From: Bemisia tabaci
Lineage: Eukaryota; Arthropoda; Insecta; Hemiptera; Aleyrodidae
Direction: 5' to 3'
Assembly (NCBI RefSeq): GCF_918797505.1
Contig: NC_092800.1
Span: 35,206,263-35,270,262 of the forward strand
DNA: 64,000 nt
The notes below the pieces were generated by a model. The model saw only the letters and a list, made by a program, of their open reading frames with translations, was not told the origin of the DNA and searched no databases. A program made the position numbers and the translations under genes. This document shows, one piece after another, positions 11,387 to 22,200 of this stretch. How positions within the stretch are numbered: position 1 is the first letter of the stretch; the number at the start of each line of letters is the position of its first letter.

Positions 11387-11780
11387 AAAACCTGACTTCT
11401 CAGAGAGCGATATCTCGGTCAATATTGAGGAATTTGAAGGAAGTTGCGGTTTGGACAGACCTGATTATTTTTCGCTTATCTACCCGAATCAAGCATTAAA
11501 ACAGGATTCTGCGATCAGCACTACTACTTCATATTCAGTTAAAAATGCTCAAGATCCTCCTGGTAAAAAAAAGTACTGACTTTTTCTGTTGAGGAGGTAC
11601 TTGATTTTTTGGAAATGTACTGAAAAAGTACTGCAAAAGGACTGACTTTTGGCCAGCCCGGTTCTTTCGCGGGGAAACGACGAAATGCGCTGACAGTCTT
11701 CCAGGCTCCTGATCGGTCGAAAGCTGTCCCCACGTCCCATCATTTCTAACAAGAGGACTCCGGAATTACAGGATCATTTT

Positions 11781-11848
11781 ACGATGGGGCATGGCTCAAA
11801 GCAACCACGTATCTATATACGTAGTTGCTTTGAGCCATGCCCCATCGT
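11781..11848. repeat. 68-nt hairpin with 31-bp stem
   Basis: Arms 11781-11811 and 11818-11848 pair with a single mismatch around a 6-nt loop (tctata). The stem begins acgatggggcatggctcaaa. The length suits a small hairpin RNA precursor, but no promoter or host transcript is evident. Confidence 0.75.
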
Positions 11849-12150
11849 TGTTGGCTTTCATGACGCACGACAGCTCGGCCGTTTGTGGCTCTAATTGTGA
11901 AAGCGCAAACTCTCATTGACGAGGAAATCCTCGCGCACATGCTCCGAAAGGAGATTAGCCATCCACCCGGCTGGGAATGAACCTAATCCGAAAATAGCTC
12001 GCTATCAATTTGTGAGCGTCTATCCGCGATGCAGATTGAATTCGACACGCGATCCGCGAGGGGGGCGCCCCGAAAAAGTGTCCCCCGTACCCGTTCGGCT
12101 CGCCGGTTTCAGCCGGGAGCATCACGCGACCGATTGCCGCGAGGGAGCCT

Positions 12151-12925
12151 CGCACAGTGGGTCGAGCCAATACCAGAGGTCGGACAAAATTTCGAAACTT
12201 TAAACGCTTATAACTCCGTTTATACAAAACTTTGAGGTTCTAAAAGTGGTTTCATCCGTTTCCTCGTGAAATTTTCTGCTATTGTGTTGCCACAGTTAGG
12301 GAATACCAGGAAAACCGGGAAATGTCAGGGAATTTTAAAAAGATAAGGAAACTCGGGAAATGTCAGGGTATTTTCAAAAGTCAGGGGAAATCGGGAAATG
12401 CGAGGGAAAATGACGAAAATGTCAGGGAAAAATCGTCAAATCCTTCTTGATTCCCATTTTAGAATCAGTTTGACGTTTCGATCTATAGATTTTGCCTGGA
12501 AACTATTTGTAATTATGTCTTTTTAACAATACGATATTTGGATCACATTTTGCAATTAGGAACCACTATTTCTAACCCAGTTTAGAAATAGCATATATGT
12601 CATTGGTTTCCCTATGTAGAAAAGTTCTTTTATAGGAGAGTCGGAGATAGTGGTTCCTTATAATGCAAAATGCAATCCATTTGTTCAATTGTCAGGGAAT
12701 TTCACCACAATGTGTCAGGATTATCGGGGAAATGTCAGGGAATTTCACCAAACTGTGTCAGGGAAATTGGGGAAATGTCAGGGAATTTAATTTTCCAAAT
12801 TCTATGGCAACCCCGCTTCTAGAAGTACCCCTCAAAATTTAAAATGTGACGAAATAAACATCAAAATTTGCAGTTTTAGTCCAAAATGCCATGTCCCCCT
12901 CTCTGATTGACTCGATCCATTGCGC
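12151..12925. mobile_element. MITE family A, split by a family H repeat
   Basis: Left part 12151-about 12287 and right part about 12823-12925 rebuild a family A copy. The break falls in its ttctagaag block. Confidence 0.75.
12288..12822. mobile_element. Family H repeat nested in family A and carrying a family C MITE
   Basis: ttgccacagttaggg at the left and tctatggcaaccccg at the right; tracts of gtcagggaaa type. The inner MITE at 12539-12672 is a family C copy (gatcacattttgcaattagg). Confidence 0.65.
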
Positions 12926-13430
12926 GGTGCGCGTCTGGCGAATCGCGCGCTATTTTTAGAGGTGGAGCACTGGAGCAGCCGGCTGGGCGAGCGGGGATTT
13001 GTGCGAAGATGATAATCGATACCTCCGCCCCCTCCCCCTCCCCCTCCCTCGTCGGGTGGGCGCCCGGCCCCGACCGTTCATTGTCATTACCACAAACACA
13101 ACCCAAGCCGTGACGTCATCCCACTCACACCAACGCCACGCCACGTAGTATTGCGTAAATGTTCACATTTTTTGGGTTTGACTCCCTATTCCGGAACTTT
13201 TCCCGGATTTCCAAAGTTTTGGAAACAGGGACGTGATTTTGACCGGATCTTCCTGGGAAGGGGCTGTCCGGAGGATGCGAAATCTGCCGGGGAAGCAGAA
13301 GCCGAATTTTGTCGGCTCTTTCACATGGAGGTGCAGCATCCATCGATGAGTCGAAACCGCACCCCCGGCCAATCAGAAGCGCAAAGCCGGACTAAGGTGC
13401 ATTCGAGACTCGTCCTAAGTATTTATTGAT

Positions 13431-14476
13431 GGGCTCGGAGGACAAGGCGCATAAGTGCAGTTTTTGCTTTTCCGAGAAATACGTGTTTGGAGTTCCGAAA
13501 TTAAATAGAGCCTTATTGCGGAAAGAGAGTTCAAACTGAGTGTTTACTGCTTAAAAAGTAGAATTTGGGAGCGAATTTTTCACAGTTTATGCATTGAGAC
13601 TAGTTTTACTTGAAATCATTGACATCTCAATTTTTCAAAAACTGCACTTATGCGCCTCAGGGCCGGATTTACCTACTTGCCACCCATGGGCCGGCCTGTA
13701 TTTTGCCGCCCCCCTCTCGTTCGTTTTGAAATATCAATAGCGGGGGAGGGGTGCATAAGACGCGTTTACTCGTGTTGGACACATTTTTTAGAAAAGCCCT
13801 GTTAACACTACTAGCAAAAGTTCACGGAACTTTGCGCAAAAGTTAAGTTCCGTAAACCTATCTCTGTGTGGACAAGGCCTTCCATTCAGAACGAACAAAT
13901 CTATGAAAGAACAAACATAAATGTAGCTTAATGATTTTAACTTCCGCCGTCGCGCCGCGCAGCCTGCACCGTGTTTGGCGCAATGCGTGAAGTTTTATGC
14001 GTTTCACGCCGACCGCTGCTGAACGCACTGTGTTTGACGCAATGCGTGAAGTATTCGCGCAGTCTTGTAGGTGCTAAGCGTTTCACGTTTGATGCAATGC
14101 GTGAAGTATTAGTGCAGTCTTGTAGGCGCTAATATGTATTACATGCCGACCTCCTCGCCGAGGACTTCTTTTTTTCATCTCAAGTCCTCATCATCATTTC
14201 TCTCTAAGTCGCGCCGTTCCAGGCCGAATTGCGTGTTTGGTTTCTCTCTTAACTCGACTAATTAAAGGTGTTGTCTCTTGTATCACTGAAAGACGACAAA
14301 ATTAGAAAATACTACACTCTCAGGAAATGAGATATTTTGTCGCCTTTTTTCGTTTGTAATTTTTTTTTCAAACTCCGATTTTTTTTTTAAAAAAAGTGCA
14401 AAATTTGCCGCCATGGGCCGCGGCCCATGTGGCCACCCCCTTAATCCGGCTCTGATGCACCTTGTCCTCCAAGCCC
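13431..14476. mobile_element. Inverted-repeat element split by a hAT
   Basis: The left end GGGCTCGGAGGACAAGGCGC pairs with the right end once 13658-14454 is removed (aggcgcct joined to cttgtcctccaagccc). Subterminal aagtgcagtttttg is inverted at 13637-13650. 12930-13430 is GC-rich without a supported gene. Confidence 0.75.
13658..14454. mobile_element. Non-autonomous hAT (family M, copy 2)
   Basis: CAGGGCCGGATTTACC and ttaatccggctctg ends. The 8-bp target duplication ATGCGCCT / ATGCACCT matches at 7 of 8 positions. Same layout as 6944-7679, but with three minisatellite units instead of one (about 13970-14155). Confidence 0.9.
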
Positions 14477-14849
14477 TTCATTTAAGTGAAGGACCAACAA
14501 AATTCGGCCCCGGGTTGCCGGCGGTCTGGAAAACCCGGAAAATCAGGGAAAGTCAGGAAATTTGTAGACGAAGAAACTGCGGCAACCCTAGCTTGCCGCA
14601 GTCAGGGAAAACCGGGAAATGTCAGACAATTTTCAAAAGTCGGGGAAAACCTGGAAATGTCCTAGGGGAGATGACGACAGTGTCAGGAAAAATTTTTAAG
14701 TCACCTTTGCTTGCTTTCTAGTTTTACGTTTCGAACAACAAATTTTGCCTGAAAACTATTTCAAATTATGAATGGGTCTATTGCACGCAAGAGACACAGC
14801 CGACTGAATACAGTTTTTAAGGGTGCATTCGCTCTTAAATCACGTTGGC

Positions 14850-15320
14850 CACATCGAAAAAGTCTGAATTCCGCTCCTAAGCGCGCAATGTGCGTATTCT
14901 GTAACACGTTTTTTCTAGTTTCCCGCGTCTCTGGGCAGTTTTTCTCAGTCGCCGCCGACCAGGTTTGCACAGGCAGAGGAGTAAGAAAGAACTGCCCAAA
15001 TTAAACAAACGACTAACTAACTTTTGCTATTTTATGGTGTCATTTTTTTCCAAGCGTTTGCTTCATTTTTCTTTCTTTATTTTGCAAAAATAAAAGCTTT
15101 GAATCAGTTGAAATCTTCCGCAAGGAGATTTTATATCAGTTTCCAAGCTTGCTTGTTTACTTAGGTTAGGTCTCTCTTCGAGCAAACCTGACTGTCAGCT
15201 ACCAAGAAAAGCTGCCCGCAAACGCGGTAAATTCGAAAAAGCGTGTTAGAAAACAAGCAGATTGCGCGCTAATGGGTGGATTTCAGACTTTTTCGAGGTC
15301 CAAGTGGACTTTTTGTACCC
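14850..15320. repeat. Diverged inverted repeat just upstream of RalGPS
   Basis: About 14850-14960 and 15190-15320 are inverted homologues (tcgaaaaagtctgaa, gcgcgcaat, aacacg). The pattern resembles a Cys-rich coding fragment, but no open frame survives. A similar fragment lies at 26030-26120. 15320-15864 shows nothing further. Confidence 0.55.
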
Positions 15321-15864
15321 TTTAACTCGAAAAAGTTCTGTAAGGAATGAAAAAAGAAACAAATTATTTTGAAACGTAGACCGTCTGTGTAGTGTACTCT
15401 AGATACTTCGTCGATGTACCCTCGATCATGCATCAATGACTGTTCGTTTATAGCTCCGGAGTTGGTAGACCACTATTTCGACTCCTGAGTTTATGTTGCA
15501 TACCTTCTAATTTGAAGGCGTTTCCAGTCGACGCGACTGCGACTTTCGGCTGTAAATCGGTGGAAAACCAGACAGTAGGTGAATATTTATTAATTTTAAA
15601 GGGAAGGATGACGGTCTCCCAGACATTTTCTCATCGACATCGGAGGCCGATTTAAGACCCGAGTTGGCATTTTAAAGATGGAAGATTATTGACCAAATGT
15701 GCTGAAAGCACATAACGTTTACCAAAGGTGAGAGGTGAAAGCATTAGGTATGTTCAGTTACAGTTCAAGAACTTCTGATCCTCTGTGACTTATCAAGATG
15801 TCTAAACTCATGTACAGATAATTTACTTCACGCACTAACGACTTAATTTTTATTTTTGTTCCAG

Positions 15865-15978
15865 GTGTACTTAACATGCCCACAAATGCTCTGTATGGCC
15901 AATATGCGATATTCTGAAATGCCCCATGATGTAACGCTGGATTGCAGCTTTGCTTCGTTACAGATTTCAAACTCCAAA
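15865..15978 (+). other. RalGPS: First identified RalGPS exon, with possible internal start codon
   Basis: Acceptor tttgttccag precedes 15865 and donor gtgagt follows 15978. The frame that joins the next exon is open across the whole exon, with ATGs at 15886, 15895, 15904 and 15919. The first in-frame ATG is taken as the provisional start. Because an acceptor precedes the exon, at least one upstream exon (5' UTR or coding) must exist, probably within or before the repeat-rich left 15 kb. I could not recognise it there. Confidence 0.6.
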
Positions 15979-16244
15979 GTGAGTATGACTACTTTTTAAA
16001 CTTTTTTTGCGTCAGATATTTTTGTTTCTTCCCTTTTTCGTTTGATTTTTTTACATACATCGTTTTCCTGTAAATTTCTTCACGGAATTCATTTTTTTCT
16101 TCTTTTTCCTCCCCCACTTGCCTGTATGACATCAACGAAACAAAATGATTTTAATATCATTCCAATATCTCAGTCCAGTAACAGCTGTAAGAATTCACTC
16201 TAATTCTGAGGACAGCTCTGAAATGGCAACTGATGTCGATTAGC

Positions 16245-16291
<47 letters not shown>

Positions 16292-19200
16292 TACCTTGTA
16301 TAAATACTTGTAATCTGCACCATGACAACAATGGAGAATTCGCATGCAATTTTTTTTATTGATTTACCTGAAAGTGCTTAAAAAGCTGATTTCACAGTTT
16401 TTTTTATAATTTTTTTCTGATAAGGGAAATGGTATCAAAATAGATTTAAAAGTGAGAAAATGCACCGCCCAGTGACGTCATCCGGCGGCATTTCCCATTT
16501 AAACACATATATTTTAACAGATTAGATCATTTCGTCATATCTTCTGCAGTAATTGTTCAACTCATGAACCAAGGGTATCCCCGTGTTCAGTTCACTCAGT
16601 AGTTTCCCTTTAGACGCGAAATTCATCAAATTTCAGACACCTGCAAATTCTCTATTGTCACACACTTGGGTCTGGAAGTGGCAATTTGTCTCTTTTTATA
16701 TACTCGTACATTTTCTAACGCCAGGGAATTTCACCAAAATTTGTCAGGGAAGCCAGGGAAATGTCATGGAATTTTATTTTCTAAAGTCTGTGGCAACCCT
16801 GTTCTTAGTTGATGAAAAACTTAATTTTTTAATTTATTTTTATTTACTGTATTTTTCTATTTTTTCAGAAATGGGACAGAAAAAGTGAAAACAGTTGGGT
16901 TAACGAGAACTTCGATAGTGGTGTGGAAGTGAGCAGTCATGAGTTACCTCTACTGGATTCTCCCCAATCCGAATCTCCACAATGTAAACTTAAGAGACAT
17001 CATACCACAAATGACTGCTACTCAAAAAAGAAGACTGATTCCTCGGTTATTAGTTATAATAATCTGAAGTAAGCTCACGACATTTTGACTCACTTTTCCT
17101 TTTTTTATCGCCATCCAAAAAATCAAGCAACACTTTGTCAGATTATGTTTTCAGCGGGCCCCGGAAAAATTCTGCATTGAAGTGTTACATAATATTTTTC
17201 CTCTTCAAAATTTCACGAGAAAAATGAATCACACAACGAGAAGTTTGGAAATCATCTCCTAATCAAGATATAGATGTTTACGATTAATATCGCTTGAATG
17301 ACAATATTATAAGAAGTCTAGATAACAGCATTAGTGTGAATTTTACTTTTTCTCTTTGCGGGAAGTTTTTAGGCTTACTGCTCTATTTTGCAAGAGGCCC
17401 CTTGAGTTATAATTTGTTTTTTTTTTTCTCAGTATACATCAATGCATGGATGAATATTCAAATTAACCAGAATGCTAAGATGCTATTTTATGATAATTTA
17501 TTGATTCATTTCCTTCTATTTTTTGTTTCAGTAATGCTGGTGAAAGGCACAGCAAATCAAATAGTTTACCAAATAATGCAACTTTAATTAAACATGTCGA
17601 ACCAATTTTAGAGGTGTTAAGGGTCCCACCAGAGGATTTTGCATCTCAACTCTCTCTTCTTGACTTTGCTGTCTTCCAACAGATCTCACCTGATGAACTT
17701 ACCTCTTGCGCATGGCACAAACGAAATAAATTAGAAGTTGCCCCCAATGTTGTGGCTTTTACTCGTAGATTCAATCATGTAAGCAAAATTATTTTTTAAA
17801 ATAAATGAATCCAAGTTGAGTATCTTCCCCTATCGCAATACCATCCAGTATCTCCTTCCATTACTGTTTGAAAACAATTTTATGAAAAAACTAAAAACTT
17901 CAGTGTCCATCCATTGGTCATAGAACTGTTGTATCAATGAGCACTGATCAATGTATAAAAGATCCGTTATTTTAAGTGTGCAATTAATATCAACTTCACA
18001 TTTAGTTGCCCTAATATTTTTCTCATTTTGCGCAGGCTGAAAAATTTACTGTCGTATCTCCTAGAAAATTTTGTTTAGAAGTTACTGTGCTATATTCATG
18101 AAAAAGGAACCATTTATACCCTTTTTGATATCCTTTCGCTTGAACGCAGATAATCCTATTTTTCATAATTATAACAAAAACAGCCTTAAGGCTTGCAAGA
18201 GTACTATTTAAGAAGAAAAAAAATCCAGAATTCTTAAAATTTAAAAAACGAGGAAAATAAAGTGCTGTAGGATAAAGAAAGTTTTTTTTGATTTGCTGAT
18301 TCAATGTATGTGATGATCACTAGTTTTAATTGCAACAAATTATTCTAAAAGCTATATATATTCTATATTTTGTATTCTATTTTCAGGTTAGCTTTTGGAC
18401 TGTTCAAGAAATACTTAAGGGGGCAACTCCAAAACACAGAGCTCAGTTATTAGCGTATTTTATAAGGATAGGAAAAAAGCTGTTCGAACTCAGCAATTTT
18501 CATTCTTTGTTCGCTGTTATATCAGCCATGCAAAGTGCTCCTATCTATAGGCAAGTATTTTATTTTTCTTTATAACAAATAAACTAATCTGCTGTGGTCA
18601 TGCAAAGTTTCTCCTGCTTTTTTCTTTCTATCTTAAGTTCTGAAAAAGTAAGAATGTGCTATTACAAATTCTTTTCAAAGGCTTAAAGGAGGCTGTATTT
18701 TAATTGCTAAAAAATTTCTTTTGTGAAAACTCTTTATTTCTACATTCCAAAAGTTTTCCCCGTCAGAGAGAAAGATGTATTTTTCTATTTTTTTGATGCA
18801 CAATTATATTGGCATTTGCATAATATTTACATCTTACTCACCAGTAAATAGCCTACACCTCTAAATTAATCTCCTCTTCAGCACTCTAACTTCTTTGGAA
18901 AATTTTAGGAGCTGTTCTGCCAGAAAGTCCTATTTTTTGAGAGGCGTAAACATTTTTGATAAAGAACAATGCAATTTTGGGAGGAGGAAGGTCACAACGA
19001 AAGTCAAATTTCTTAACCTCTTCATCTTGTCGATGTATCTCGATCTTAGATGTAATGCAAAAATTGTGCTTGATAAAGTCAAAACACCTAGTTTGCTTTT
19101 TATTATTGCATTACGCACAGGGATGGATTTACCTTTTTAGCGCTCCAAGGCAAATCTTATAGTCGCGCCCCTCACAGAACAGACGACCGTGTGGGGAGTC

Positions 19201-22200
19201 TGGGGGTACCCCCCAGCCAAAGGGGGGTTCGGGGGTCCTCCCCCGGAAAATTTTTAAATTCGGGCATTTGATTAACGCAATTTAAAGATACTTTTAGGTT
19301 ATTTAAGAGAAAAATTCGGTGGCTGAGATGACTCTTGTGCTACCATAATTTTCAAAAGGTATAGGGAATTAAAACAAAGCAAAACTAAACAAATACGAGA
19401 AAAGGTTGGAAAAAGTAAAAAGAAAAGGAGGAGTTGCGTTTTGGGCCTTTTCCGGCCCCACCTGGATTTTGCTAAATGTTTCATATTTCAAAGTACTAGT
19501 TTTAGGTAGACTCTGTGCCAAATATTAGACCGAACGGAGCCCATGCAAGGGCGCAGCAGCGCCTCAAACCCAAAATCCTGGAATCGAAAAACAATTATTT
19601 TCGTCGACTTTTCGACTGTTATCACTCTTCCAGCACATGATTCTTATGTATTTTTTTGCGTACTTTTCGTTTCTGGCCTTTTTAAAGGCCTCCGATAAAT
19701 TTTAAGGGCCTTATGGCCCATTGTTGCCATTTTTGGCCCATTTTTAGGGATTTTTTCCATTTAACACATTCAAAACTCAACTTAATCCAAAAACTGTGTA
19801 CATTTTTGAAAAGTACGTAAAAAAATGAATAAAAAATGTTCAGTAAAATTTTTTCCTATGTTGCCAAATTTCCGAGAAAATTGGTCCCAAAGTGTCGAAA
19901 ACGGCAAAAAATCGATAAATCGCCGCGTCTAAGGTTCAAGAAAGTGGAGTACATTTTTCATACTGTACCAGATAACAGCTCTTATCCATCCATACAACAT
20001 ACTAAAATATCATAGTTGTACCTGGATTCCCACGATGTGAAAATTGACCGAGATGTCGATTTTAGCGGCCTTTTTATACTTGAAGGCAGCTCTTTTGAAT
20101 GTTTTTCGACCTTAGTCACCCTCTATGGGTGTGTACTATATGTATTTTTCTACGTACTTTTCATATCTGGCCATAAAAATGGCTTCCTGTGAGTTTTAAA
20201 AGGCCTAACGGTCCATTGTTGCCAATTTTCACCAATTTTTAGGGGTTTTTTCAAGTTTACTGTGTGAAACTTAATTTAATCTAGAAACCGTGTACAATTT
20301 CGGAAAGAACGTAAAAAATACATAGAAATGTGATTTGTACCTTTTCCCTACGTTGCCAAATTTTCGAGAAAAATCGTCCTGAAGCGTCAAAAATGCCAAA
20401 AATTGGATTAATCATCACGTCGGAGGTTCCAGGAAGTGAATTATGACATTCAAGTGGATCGTGGGACACTTTCTCCACGCATTTTCTGTTCTTCGGTATA
20501 TTTGGCCTGTAGCAAGCATCTTGAGAACCAAGGATTATCTCGAGGTTACAGGAATAAAGAGGTGAACTGGAGTGAAGGATAAAGTAAAAGCACCTTGAGG
20601 GCCCGTTTTGTCACGTTCATCTGCGCCATTACATGTTCCTTGAGATGCATTGCAATTTTCCATTTTCGATACGTTATTTGTAGTGAAAAAAAAACTTGAA
20701 ATTCACTTCCTGGAACCTCCGACGTGATGATTAATCCAATTTTTGGCATTTTTGACGCTTCAGGACGATTTTTCTCGAAAATTTGGCAACGTAGGGAAAA
20801 GGTACAAATCACATTTCTATGTATTTTTTTACGTTCTTTCCGAAATTGTACACGGTTTCTAGATTAAATTAAGTTTCACACACGTAAACTTGAAAAAACC
20901 CCTAAAAATTGGTGAAAATTGGCAACAATGGACCGTTAGGCCTTTTAAAACTCACAGGAAGCCATTCTTATGGCCAGATATGAAAAGTACGTAGAAAAAT
21001 ACATATAGTACACACCCATAGAGGGTGACTAAGGTCGAAAAACATTCAAAAGAGCTGCCTTCAAGTATAAAAAGGCCGCTAAAATCGACATCTCGGTCAA
21101 TTTTCACATCGTGGGAATCCAGGTACAACTATGATATTTTAGTATGTTGTATGGATGGATAAGAGCTGTTATCTGGTACAGTATGAAAAATGTACTCCAC
21201 TTTCTTGAACCTTAGACGCGGCGATTTATCGATTTTTTGCCGTTTTCGACACTTTGGGACCAATTTTCTCGGAAATTTGGCAACATAGGAAAAAATTTTA
21301 CTGAACATTTTTTATTCATTTTTTTACGTACTTTTCAAAAATGTACACAGTTTTTGGATTAAGTTGAGTTTTGAATGTGTTAAATGGAAAAAATCCCTAA
21401 AAATGGGCCAAAAATGGCAACAATGGGCCATAAGGCCCCTTAAAATTTATCGGAGGCCTTTAAAAAGGCCAGAAACGAAAAGTACGCAAAAAAATACATA
21501 AGAATCATGTGCTGGAAGAGTGATAACAGTCGAAAAAGTCGACGAAAATAATTGTTTTTCGATTCCAGGATTTTGGGTTTGAGGCGCTGCTGCGCCCTTG
21601 CATGGGCTCCGTTCGGTCTAATATTTGGCACAGAGTCTACCTAAAACTAGTACTTTGAAAATATGAAACATTTAGCAAAATCCAGGTGGGGCCGGAAAAG
21701 GCCCAAAACGCAACTCCTCCTTTTACTCATTAATGCAGAGGGGGCGCGGGATTTACGAACCTTATTATTAGACAAGGACAGATTCACAGATATTCTTCTT
21801 TTCGCGCGCTTTTTTTTTCGTCCTTAATTTTTTTTACTGATTCCAATTCTAGAGCCCCTAAAAAGCATGCATGTGTCTCAAAATGTTGCGCCTCTCAAAA
21901 CTTTGCGCTCCTAGGCAGCTGCCTAGGTCTGCCTTGTGGGAAATCCGTCCCTGATTACGCATCAGTTTTTCTGGAATTTTATTATTATTGTTCCAGATTA
22001 TCAAAAACATGGAATCATTTAGCAAAGAAAGATAAACAATTGTTCGACAGATTAGCGGAAATTTTTTCTGAAGACTGTAATTGGAAACATTTAAGAGAAT
22101 ACATTGAAAGTTTGAAGCTTCCCTGCATACCATATTTAGGTAAGTTGTACTTGGGTATTCATCAGAAAGAGAGAACTTTAAAAATTATTCGTAAAACAAG

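Noticed and set aside
11781..11848. tRNA gene
   Set aside because: A single long stem with no cloverleaf, A-box or B-box.
1740..14155. CRISPR-like array from the regularly recurring short units
   Set aside because: Eukaryotic context, few diverged units, no spacer regularity; these are minisatellite and transposon repeats.
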